A model generated the notes under the pieces. It was not told the DNA's origin. It worked only from the letters and a program-made list of their open reading frames with translations, and did no database searches. Source: Bog-473 sp035534235 (GTDB taxonomy: Bacteria > Actinomycetota > Acidimicrobiia > Acidimicrobiales > RAAP-2). From it: a stretch of 64,000 nucleotides of DNA. The DNA lies in NCBI GenBank assembly GCA_035534235.1, contig DATLSH010000053.1, positions 13,958 to 77,957 of the forward strand. Direction: 5' to 3'. The translations under genes were made by a program, and so were the position numbers. This document shows, piece after piece, positions 51,682 through 58,892 of the stretch (the stretch's first letter is position 1; the number at the start of each line of letters is the position of its first letter).

Positions 51682-53240
51682 GACGCTTCGGCCTGCTTTT
51701 GGCCTCGCTCGTCGCGGCTGCGTCCTTCGCCATTCCCGGCACTCCCACCGGCGCGACGACCACGACGACCACGACGACGCCTCCGCCCCCACCCCCGGTC
51801 CCGGCCTACTGGCTCGTCGCCTCCGACGGCGGCATCTTCAGCTTCGGAGGCGCCCAGTATTACGGATCCACCGGCAACATCGTCCTCAACAAGCCGATCG
51901 TCGGCATCGCGGCCTCCCATGACGGCGCCGGGTATTGGATGGTCGCCTCCGACGGGGGCATATTCAGCTTCGGAGACGCCCAGTTCCAGGGTTCGACCGG
52001 CAACATCACCCTCATCAAGCCCGTCGTCGGCATGGCGGCCACCAATGATGGCGCCGGGTATTGGCTCGTCGCCTCCGACGGCGGCATCTTCAGCTTCGGA
52101 GACGCCCAGTTTCATGGTTCGACCGGCAACATCAAGTTGAACCAACCCATTGTCGGAATGGCCGCCACCCCTGACGGTGGCGGGTACTGGCTCGTCGCCT
52201 CCGACGGCGGCATCTTCAGCTTCGGCGACGCCCAGTTCTACGGCAGCACGGGCAATATCACTCTGAACAAGCCCATCATCGCCATGATCGCCGGGCCCGC
52301 ATCAGCCCCGGGTTACTCCCTCATCGCCTCTGACGGCGGCATCTTCAGCTTCGGACAGACGCCTTTTTACGGTTCTCTGGGCGGGATCCCCCTCAAGAGA
52401 CCGATCGCCGCCGCCGCAGCCACTCCGACCGGCAACGGGTACTGGTTCAGCGACACTGGCGGACTGATCTCCCCCTTTGGCAAAGCCAGCTACTACGGCT
52501 CCGCACCCTCCCCGCTCAACAAACCCATTGTGGGCATGGCCGACGCACCGGGCAACGGGGCGTTCGTGGGGGCGTCGTACCCGTCGGGTTCCTACGGTTT
52601 TGACATAAGCAACTACCAGTGCACGAGCTTCCCGACAGGGGATCATGCCATCAGCATCGTGCAGGTCGACGGGGGCGTGAACCCGAACGCGTCCCCTCCC
52701 GACTATCCCAACCAGTGCCTGACCAAGGAGGCAGCTTGGGCCGGCGGCGGGCTGAACCTCTACACGTTCTTGGGAAACTCAGTCTCGGGGTCCGGAGCAC
52801 TGTGTACAAACACCACTGACTGTTATCAAGTGGGTTACGACGCCGGCATCAATGCGTTCAACGACGCCCAACCATCGATCGGCAACAGCGTCACAACCGT
52901 GGGGTGGTGGCTCGACGTGGAGGGGGCCGGCACGTACTGGACATCATCCACCGCCGACAACGCGGCAACCGTCATGGGGGCGATCGCAGCACTGCACAAC
53001 ACCGAGGGCATCGCCGACGTCGGCGTCTACGCCAGCCCGGACGTGTGGAACACGATCGTCGGGAATTACCAACCCGCCGTCCCGTACTGGATGGCCGATT
53101 GGCTCAGCCCACGAAGCGGTCCCGCTTCGTGCGCCGACGTGGCGAACCAGGAGTCGGCCCCGGGCCACATGCTCCCCACCGGTCCCGTCGAGATCGTCCA
53201 GTACGACAGTCAGCAGTACGACGAGGACTACGCCTGCTAG
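51678..53240 (+). CDS. Secreted repeat protein with C-terminal GH25-like glycoside hydrolase domain
   Basis: A 520-residue exported protein. TTG at 51678 (TTGA overlap with aroG) starts a clear signal peptide (MRRFGLLLASLVAAASFA), followed by a Thr/Pro linker and six repeats of 40-43 residues (about 44-294) of consensus YWLVASDGGIFSFGDAQFYGSTGNI.LNKPIVGMAATPDG. The C-terminal 220 residues resemble GH25-type lysozyme or the related DUF1906 fold: GFDISNYQ (D309), WWLDVEGAG (D413, E415), VGVYASPDVW and VPYWMADWLS. Peptidoglycan hydrolysis is likely but unproven; Cys residues could pair after export. The repeats match those of the SGNH protein at 13706. Confidence 0.78.
   Translation: MRRFGLLLASLVAAASFAIPGTPTGATTTTTTTTPPPPPPVPAYWLVASDGGIFSFGGAQYYGSTGNIVLNKPIVGIAASHDGAGYWMVASDGGIFSFGDAQFQGSTGNITLIKPVVGMAATNDGAGYWLVASDGGIFSFGDAQFHGSTGNIKLNQPIVGMAATPDGGGYWLVASDGGIFSFGDAQFYGSTGNITLNKPIIAMIAGPASAPGYSLIASDGGIFSFGQTPFYGSLGGIPLKRPIAAAAATPTGNGYWFSDTGGLISPFGKASYYGSAPSPLNKPIVGMADAPGNGAFVGASYPSGSYGFDISNYQCTSFPTGDHAISIVQVDGGVNPNASPPDYPNQCLTKEAAWAGGGLNLYTFLGNSVSGSGALCTNTTDCYQVGYDAGINAFNDAQPSIGNSVTTVGWWLDVEGAGTYWTSSTADNAATVMGAIAALHNTEGIADVGVYASPDVWNTIVGNYQPAVPYWMADWLSPRSGPASCADVANQESAPGHMLPTGPVEIVQYDSQQYDEDYAC
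51807..52559 (+). repeat. Six-unit 126-bp tandem repeat array (42-residue units)
   Basis: Units begin with a Tyr codon at 51807, 51933, 52059, 52185, 52314 and 52440. The first four are close copies (period 126 bp); the last two drift in length and sequence. The protein repeat is the same family as at 13853-14440, but with Ile for Val in DGGIFSFG and a different filler (STGNI), so each gene's repeats are more alike within than between genes. This suggests separate amplification or concerted evolution. Confidence 0.85.
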
Positions 53241-53247
53241 GAAACTG

Positions 53248-54489
53248 CTAGGGCCCGGCCCGCGCCGCCTTCCCCCGGATAGCGGCCAACCGGCGGGCCC
53301 GGGCGATGTAGCCGGCGCTCAGGGGCCGGGCCGGTGCGATCCACTCCCACCTCCCGGGTCCGCCCTTGAGCTTCCAGCCGCCGTGGGTCTTGAGGTCGTG
53401 GTGGGGCACGCAGAGCCGGGCCAGGTTGTCCAGCTCGGTCGGGCCGCCCAGGCGGTAGTCGACGTCGCAGTGGTCGGCCTGGAGCCCGACGACGGCACCG
53501 CAGCCGGGCACCACGCAGATCCGGTCCCGCACGACCAGGGCCGCCTGGACCCGCTGGGGGATGACCCTCGACGTCTTGGTCACGGTGCGGATGTCGACGC
53601 CGTCGCGCACCAGGATCTGCAGCGACCCCTCCCCCATCAGCTCGGTGGCCGCCTCCACCGAGACCGGGCCGATGCCGTCGATGGCGCACGTCTCGCCCCG
53701 GCGGGTCTCACCCCGGCGCAGTGACTCGGCGTCGACCACCAAGAGGGTGTGGGGCCGGGCCGTGCCCGCGCCGTTCCCGCCAAGGATCTCCAAGAAGGCG
53801 TCGAGCCGGTGGGCGCCCATCGACTCGGCCGACCCGGTGCGCCGGGCGTCCCGTTGCCGCCGGGCCGCCCGCCGCTCGATGCCCGGTACCACCTTTGCCC
53901 AGTCCAACTCGTCACAGAGGAACTCGCCGCGCACCCCGCCGCCGGGGTCCTGGTGCCAGCTCAGGTGGCGGAAGCGGTGCACCCGGGCCCGCCGGGCCCG
54001 CTCGTCCTCTTTGCTCCGGGCCGCGGCCCGCAGGCGGGCTGCCTCATCGGCCAGTTCGCGCAGGCTCGCCTCCCCGACCAAGGGCAGCAGGTGCTCGAGC
54101 GCACCGGGGGCGGCCGCCTCGGAGCCGGCCACACTGGCCAGCAACTCGAGCTGGGCCGGGGACACCCGGCCGCCCTGGAGCGCCTCCTTGATAGCCGGGG
54201 ACCCCACCGCCGCGGTGGCCGCCTTCAGGCAACGGCGGGCCGCCGAGGGCGAGGTCCCGGTGAGCGACCCCAGCCAATCGGCCGCCGTGCCGTGCCCGTC
54301 CTTGGCGTAGGACCCCGCCGCCACCACCTTGGGAGCCAGGAGGGCCACCCCGGCCGCCCCTAGGCGCTCGACCTCGGCGAAGCACCCAGCCACCCGCCGG
54401 GCCTCGTCACCGTCCACCGTTTCGAACTCCGTCGACCCCAGCAGACGGCGCACGCCGGCGACGGCCGCCTCCAGCTCCTCTACGAACAT
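53248..54489 (-). CDS. DUF222/HNH endonuclease-domain protein (13E12-like)
   Basis: A 413-residue protein with an N-terminal DUF222 helical region (ATAADWLGSLTGTSPSAARR, GGRVSPAQLELLA) and a C-terminal HNH nuclease motif (CVVPGC...DHCDVDY...LDNLARLCVPHHDLKTHGG). These form the 13E12 repeat family, abundant in Actinobacteria and of unknown function; a DNA-damage or mobile-element role has been suspected. The ATG at 54489 lies inside a LexA box. Upstream frame is Pro/Ala shadow sequence. It converges on the GH25-like gene with a 7-base gap. It interrupts the otherwise conserved proA-MoxR-VWA-nadD neighbourhood. Confidence 0.85.
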   Translation of the reverse strand: MFVEELEAAVAGVRRLLGSTEFETVDGDEARRVAGCFAEVERLGAAGVALLAPKVVAAGSYAKDGHGTAADWLGSLTGTSPSAARRCLKAATAAVGSPAIKEALQGGRVSPAQLELLASVAGSEAAAPGALEHLLPLVGEASLRELADEAARLRAAARSKEDERARRARVHRFRHLSWHQDPGGGVRGEFLCDELDWAKVVPGIERRAARRQRDARRTGSAESMGAHRLDAFLEILGGNGAGTARPHTLLVVDAESLRRGETRRGETCAIDGIGPVSVEAATELMGEGSLQILVRDGVDIRTVTKTSRVIPQRVQAALVVRDRICVVPGCGAVVGLQADHCDVDYRLGGPTELDNLARLCVPHHDLKTHGGWKLKGGPGRWEWIAPARPLSAGYIARARRLAAIRGKAARAGP

Positions 54490-54502
54490 GTGTTCGATCG
54501 TA
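54483..54502 (-). promoter_or_regulatory. LexA box and -10 at the start of the DUF222/HNH gene
   Basis: CGAACATGTGTTCG (54483-54496 on the plus strand) has CGAAC-N4-GTTCG, 11 of 12 matches to TCGAAC-N4-GTTCGA when extended one base each side. It covers the ATG (54489-54487). A -10-like TACGAT (54502-54497) abuts it, placing the transcription start at or next to the ATG, again leaderless. Repression by LexA and induction by DNA damage are inferred. The -35 is unclear (TTGTCA is 11 bases upstream of TACGAT, too close). Confidence 0.72.
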
Positions 54503-54551
54503 CGGAGAGGGTGTGACAACGCCCCTGGCCAGGAAAAAACCAGGGCCAAGT

Positions 54552-54575
54552 CCGGGGCCGGGGCCGGGGCCGGGG
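54552..54575. repeat. (CCGGGG)4 hexanucleotide repeat, G-quadruplex candidate
   Basis: Four uninterrupted CCGGGG units on the plus strand give four G4 runs separated by CC, a textbook intramolecular G-quadruplex motif; the minus strand is the C-rich complement. It lies in the 106-base spacer between the histidine-phosphatase stop and the DUF222/HNH start, about 50 bases upstream of the TACGAT -10. It could affect transcription or be a slippage-prone simple repeat. Confidence 0.7.
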
Positions 54576-54595
54576 TCGGGTCCGGAGCCCCGCCC

Positions 54596-55288
54596 CTAGC
54601 TCGACGGCACCCCGCAGGAGTCGTTGAAGCGCAGCAGGATCCAGCGGTCCTCCGCCGGTACCCACTCCCACTCGGTGAGGGAGGCGTGCACAATGCGGAC
54701 CCAGCCCCGGCGGTACACCACCGGATCGATGCCCAGGAAGGCGATCATCGACGCCTCAATGACCCCGGCGTGCACCGCCGCCACCACCGTCTCGCCGGGA
54801 TGCCGCTGTGCCAGGCCCCGGATGGCGCCCGAGGCACGAGCCACGAAGGCGGTCCAGCTCTCCCCGCCGGGCGCGATGGGGATGTCCGCATCCTGATCCC
54901 AGTCCGGCACGCCGAAGGTGTCGAGGACCTCCTGCCATTCCATGCCGTCGGCCATCCCCGGGTGCAGTTCACACAGGTCGCACTGCTGCACGATGGCGCC
55001 CGACCCCAGCACCGGGCGCAACTGCTCCGCCGTCTCCACCGCACGCGGCAGCACGGACGCGTACAGCGCCGAGACCCCGACCATCTCCCCCGTCTGACCC
55101 AGCCGCTCAGCCAGGGCCGCCACCTGGCGCCGACCCAGCTCGGTCAGCCCGGAACAGCCCCGCACGCCGCCCACCACCCGGTTGACGTTGCACGCGGCCT
55201 CTCCGTGGCGGACCAGCACGACCCGGGTCGCTCCGGGCGTGGCGGCGAAGATCCGCAGCACCCCCTCGGGCCCGACGCCCCCCGTCAC
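54596..55288 (-). CDS. Histidine-phosphatase (phosphoglycerate mutase-like) family protein
   Basis: A 230-residue protein with the phosphohistidine motif LVRHGE (R27-H28-G29-E30), LTELGRRQ, a conserved Arg in SVLPRAVETAE, and the second His in VAAVHAGVI. Substrate is not readable; in mycobacteria a neighbour of nadD-rsfS in this family is, from memory, the glucosyl-3-phosphoglycerate phosphatase GpgP, so a sugar-phosphate role is possible. GTG start in a GTGA overlap with the VWA gene stop, hence co-transcribed with MoxR-VWA. Confidence 0.8.
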   Translation of the reverse strand: MTGGVGPEGVLRIFAATPGATRVVLVRHGEAACNVNRVVGGVRGCSGLTELGRRQVAALAERLGQTGEMVGVSALYASVLPRAVETAEQLRPVLGSGAIVQQCDLCELHPGMADGMEWQEVLDTFGVPDWDQDADIPIAPGGESWTAFVARASGAIRGLAQRHPGETVVAAVHAGVIEASMIAFLGIDPVVYRRGWVRIVHASLTEWEWVPAEDRWILLRFNDSCGVPSS

Positions 55289-56724
55289 GTCAGATTGCCG
55301 ACGAAATGCTCCAGCTGGCGCAGGGTCCGGCACTCCACCACATCGTCGCAATGGGCGGCGTACTCGCCGACGATGGAGTCCCCGCTCCCCCAGTAGTCCC
55401 GGGGCTCGGGGTTGAGCCAGTAGACCCGCCGGGCCTTGCGCTGCAGGTCCTTGACCACCCAGGACCCCGACGCGTGATAGTTGTTGCGGGCATCGCCCAG
55501 GAGCAGCACACTCGACCGTGACGTGACCTCGTCGCCCCAGCGCCGGTGAAACTCGCTCAAGGCGTGGCCGTAGTCGGAATGGCCGTCCACCCAGATGACG
55601 TCGGCCTCCAGGTTGATGCGGGCCACCGCCTCGGCCGGGTCAACCACCCCCTCGAAGAACCGCGTCACCTCATCGATCCCGTCGATGAAGACGAAGCTGC
55701 GCACCTTGGAGAATTGAGCGCTGATGGCGTACACCAGGTGCAGGGTGAAGCGGGCGAACGACGCCACCGATCCCGAGATGTCCGCGATGACAATGATCTC
55801 GGGCTTGGCCGGCCGGGGATGGCGGTAGCGCGGCTCAATAGGCACCCCGCCGGTCGACAAGGAGCGCCGCATGGTGGCCCGGAAGTCCAGCGGGCCCTTG
55901 CGGCCGTGACGCCGCTTGCGGGCCAACCGCACGGCCAACTTCCGCGACAGCGGATGGAGGACCCGGTGCAGCACCGCCAACTCGTCGCGGGTGGCGTGCA
56001 TGACATCGATGTCCTCGGGGAGGGGCTTGCGCACCGACCGGGCCAGCGCTTCCGCCCCCCGGTCCTCCACCAGGCGGCGCCGGATTTCGGTCTCGACGGC
56101 GCGGCGGAACTTCTCAATGCGCGCCTTGTACTCGTCGGCGGCCAGCCGCTCTTCCAGGTCGGTGAGCCCTTCCCCCACCGCGCCAGCCTGCGCCTGGCCC
56201 ATCAACTTCGCCAGCACCGCGTCCAGATCAAGGTTCCGCAGCGTCCGGTAGAGGTAGTAGGTCCCCCCGACGGGACGGCCCGGCTCCATACCGGCGTAGC
56301 GGTCCACCGCGTTGCGGGCCACCACGTTCATCAGGGCGGCGTCGGCCGACAGCAACGACTTGAACAGCATTTCGGCCAGCTCCTCGGGGGTCATGCCCTC
56401 GCCGCCACCCCCTTTCCCCTTCCCCCGCGAGCCCCCTTCACCGGTGCCCGGTTCGACTTCGTCGGACTCGTCGCCCCCCGCCCCCGCATCTCCGGCGGCG
56501 CCGTGACCTCCGCGCACCGCGAAGAACACCTCGAACGCCGTCTCGAAGGCGCGCCAGTGCGACGACGACTTGACCAGCGTGGCGGCCAGCGCGTACTTCA
56601 ACCCCTCACGGTCCTCCAGGGGGATGTGCTGCACCGCCTGGGCGGCATCGAGGTGCTCGGTCAGGGAGACCGGCAACCCGGCCCGCCGCAACTCGGTGAC
56701 AAACCCCGACAGGAGATCGAGCAC
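55285..56724 (-). CDS. VWA (CoxE-type) domain protein
   Basis: A 479-residue partner of the MoxR ATPase. A C-terminal von Willebrand A domain has the metal site DISGS (D315, S317, S319) and further WVDGHSDYGHAL; a Gly/Glu-rich linker (about 72-112) separates it from the N-terminal helical part. MoxR-VWA pairs act as chaperones inserting metals or activating enzymes; the client here is unknown. GTG start sharing one base with the MoxR stop. The same MoxR-VWA pair follows proA in mycobacteria (Rv2426c-Rv2425c, from memory). Confidence 0.85.
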   Translation of the reverse strand: MLDLLSGFVTELRRAGLPVSLTEHLDAAQAVQHIPLEDREGLKYALAATLVKSSSHWRAFETAFEVFFAVRGGHGAAGDAGAGGDESDEVEPGTGEGGSRGKGKGGGGEGMTPEELAEMLFKSLLSADAALMNVVARNAVDRYAGMEPGRPVGGTYYLYRTLRNLDLDAVLAKLMGQAQAGAVGEGLTDLEERLAADEYKARIEKFRRAVETEIRRRLVEDRGAEALARSVRKPLPEDIDVMHATRDELAVLHRVLHPLSRKLAVRLARKRRHGRKGPLDFRATMRRSLSTGGVPIEPRYRHPRPAKPEIIVIADISGSVASFARFTLHLVYAISAQFSKVRSFVFIDGIDEVTRFFEGVVDPAEAVARINLEADVIWVDGHSDYGHALSEFHRRWGDEVTSRSSVLLLGDARNNYHASGSWVVKDLQRKARRVYWLNPEPRDYWGSGDSIVGEYAAHCDDVVECRTLRQLEHFVGNLT

Positions 56725-57638
56725 TAGCTCACCGAGAGCAGTTCCTTGGCGGCCCGCTCGATGTCGCCTTGATACTTCAACAACACGTGCAAGGTGTCCC
56801 TCGCCCCCGCGGCGTCGATCGTCTCCACACCCAGGATGACCAGGGTGCGCGCCCAGTCAAGGGTCTCGGAGACCGACGGGGCCTTGCGGAGCTCAAGGGT
56901 GCGCAAGGAGCGGACGATGCGGGCCACCTGGTCGGCCAGCTCCTCGCTGATGCCGGGCACCCGGGCCCGCACGATCTCGCGCTCACGGTCGAGGTCGGGG
57001 TAGTCGACGTGCAGGTACAGACAGCGCCGCTTCAGGGCCTCTGAGAGCTCACGGGTGTTGTTGGAGGTCAGGAAGACCATGGGAAGCTGGGTGGCCCGCA
57101 CGGTGCCCAACTCGGGGATGGACACCTGGTACTCGCTCAGGATCTCCAGCAGCAGGGCCTCGGTCTCCAACTCGACCCGGTCCACCTCGTCGACCAGCAG
57201 GACCACGGGGTCGATGGCCCGGATGGCCTCGAGCAGGGGGCGGGCCAACAGGAAGTCCTCGGAGAAGATGTCCTCCTCCAGCTCCTTCCATGACGGGCCC
57301 TCCTGCTCCTGCTTCCCATGTTCCCCCGCCTGAATGCGCAGCAGCTGCTTGCGGTAGTTCCACTCGTAGAGAGCCTTGGACTCATCGAGCCCCTCGTAGC
57401 ACTGCAGGCGGATGAGGCGGGCCCCGGTGAGCTCGGCCACCGACTTGGCCAGCTGGGTCTTGCCCGTCCCCGCCGGGCCCTCCACCAGCACCGGCTTGGA
57501 CAGGCGATCGGCCAGGTACACCACACCGCTGATCGACTCATCGGCCAGGTAGCCCACGCCGGCCAGGCCGGACCGCACCTCGTCGAGCGTGGCGAAGCGG
57601 GGCGGACCGGCGTCGGGCAGGCCCAACCCGGCGTTCAC
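56724..57638 (-). CDS. MoxR-family AAA+ ATPase
   Basis: A 304-residue AAA+ protein with Walker A GPAGTGKT (54-61), Walker B LLVDEVDR, sensor-type SNNTREL and an arginine-finger region EALKRRCLYLHVDYPD. It uses ATP to remodel partner complexes together with the adjacent VWA protein. The segment QCYEGLDESKALYEWNYRKQ is typical of the APE2220/CoxD-like MoxR group. GTG start in a GTGA overlap with proA. Confidence 0.9.
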   Translation of the reverse strand: MNAGLGLPDAGPPRFATLDEVRSGLAGVGYLADESISGVVYLADRLSKPVLVEGPAGTGKTQLAKSVAELTGARLIRLQCYEGLDESKALYEWNYRKQLLRIQAGEHGKQEQEGPSWKELEEDIFSEDFLLARPLLEAIRAIDPVVLLVDEVDRVELETEALLLEILSEYQVSIPELGTVRATQLPMVFLTSNNTRELSEALKRRCLYLHVDYPDLDREREIVRARVPGISEELADQVARIVRSLRTLELRKAPSVSETLDWARTLVILGVETIDAAGARDTLHVLLKYQGDIERAAKELLSVS

Positions 57639-58888
57639 CGGCGCACCTGGCCGTCACCGCGCACGACCCACTTCACGCTGGTCAGCTCCCGCACCCCCAT
57701 CGGCCCGCGCGCGTGCAGCTTCTGGGTGGAGATGCCCACCTCGGCGCCCAACCCGAGCTCCTCGCCGTCGATGAAGCGGGTCGAGGCGTTGACCAGCACG
57801 GCGGCCGCGTCCACCTCGGCCACGAAGCGGTCCGCCGCCCGCACGTCACCCGTGATGATGGCCTCGGAGTGCCCGGAGCTGAAGCGGGCGATGTGGTCGA
57901 TGGCCGCCCCCAGGTCGTCCACCACCCCCACGGCCACCACCGGCGCCAGGAATTCGGTGGCGAAATCATGCTCATCGGCCACGGACGCCCCCGGCACGAC
58001 CGCCCGCACCCGAGCGTCACCGCGCACCTCTACCCCGGCCAACACCAGCGCGGCGCACAGCCGGGGCAGGAACTCGCCGGCCACCGCCGCGTGCACCAGG
58101 ATCGTCTCCGCCGCGTTGCAGACACCGAAGCGGTGGGTCTTGGCGTTCAGCACCACGTCGAGCGCCATCGACAGGTCGGCCGCCCCGTCCACGTAGACAT
58201 GGCAGTTGCCGTCGCCGTCCACCACGTAAGGCACCGTGGCGTGCTCGACCAGCGACTCAATCAGCGACGGGCCACCTCTGGGGACCAGGCAGTCTATGAA
58301 GCCGCGCAGGCGCATGAATTCCACAGCCGTCTCATGCGAGGTGTCCTCCACCAGGGCGACCGCATCGGCCGGCAGCCCAGCCTTGACCACGGCCCGCTGC
58401 AGCAGCGCGACGGTGGCCCGGTTGGTGGCCAGAGCCGACGCCGACCCCCGCAGCAGCACCGCGTTGCCGGCCTTGAGGCACAACCCGGCGGCGTCACTGG
58501 TCACGTTCGGGCGGTTCTCGTAGATCACCCCGACCACGCCGAGCGGCACCCGCACCCGGGTGACCCGCAGGCCGTTCGGCCGCACCCAACCCTCGACCAC
58601 CTCGCCCACCGGGTCGGGCAGAGCGGCCACCCCGCGCAACCCGGCCGCCATGGCACGCACCCTGGCCTCGTTGAGCCGCAGGCGATCCTGGGACGACGCC
58701 GCCATGTCGCCGGACTCGGCGCGGGCGAGGTCACCCCGGTTCACCTCCACCAGGGATTCCCACTCGTTCTGGAGGAGATCGGCCGCCACCGCCAGGGCGT
58801 CGTTGCGCACCGAGCCCGACGACCGGGCCACGGCCCGGGAGGCCGCCCGGACGCGCCCCGCCAGCTCCTCCAATGCGGGTGCGGTCAC
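57635..58888 (-). CDS. proA: Gamma-glutamyl phosphate reductase
   Basis: ProA reduces gamma-glutamyl phosphate to glutamate semialdehyde in proline synthesis. The 417-residue aldehyde-dehydrogenase-fold protein has YENRPNVTSDAAGLCLKAGNA, the catalytic C257 in THRFGVCNAAET, and GLGAEVGISTQKLHARGPMG at the C-terminus. The start is GTG at 58888, four bases after proB; the upstream frame is a proB shadow. Confidence 0.95.
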   Translation of the reverse strand: MTAPALEELAGRVRAASRAVARSSGSVRNDALAVAADLLQNEWESLVEVNRGDLARAESGDMAASSQDRLRLNEARVRAMAAGLRGVAALPDPVGEVVEGWVRPNGLRVTRVRVPLGVVGVIYENRPNVTSDAAGLCLKAGNAVLLRGSASALATNRATVALLQRAVVKAGLPADAVALVEDTSHETAVEFMRLRGFIDCLVPRGGPSLIESLVEHATVPYVVDGDGNCHVYVDGAADLSMALDVVLNAKTHRFGVCNAAETILVHAAVAGEFLPRLCAALVLAGVEVRGDARVRAVVPGASVADEHDFATEFLAPVVAVGVVDDLGAAIDHIARFSSGHSEAIITGDVRAADRFVAEVDAAAVLVNASTRFIDGEELGLGAEVGISTQKLHARGPMGVRELTSVKWVVRGDGQVRR

Positions 58889-58892
58889 CGGA

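Noticed and set aside
54520..54545. CCCTGG...CCAGGG inverted repeats with an A/T run considered as a terminator for the histidine phosphatase gene
   Set aside because: The T-run on the transcribed strand precedes, and does not follow, the main stem, and alternative pairings compete; not convincing as an intrinsic terminator.
54490..54693. Longer N-terminus for the DUF222/HNH protein from an ATG at 54693
   Set aside because: The added residues are encoded by intergenic and phosphatase-antisense DNA and show no DUF222 similarity; the ATG at 54489 begins the conserved region.
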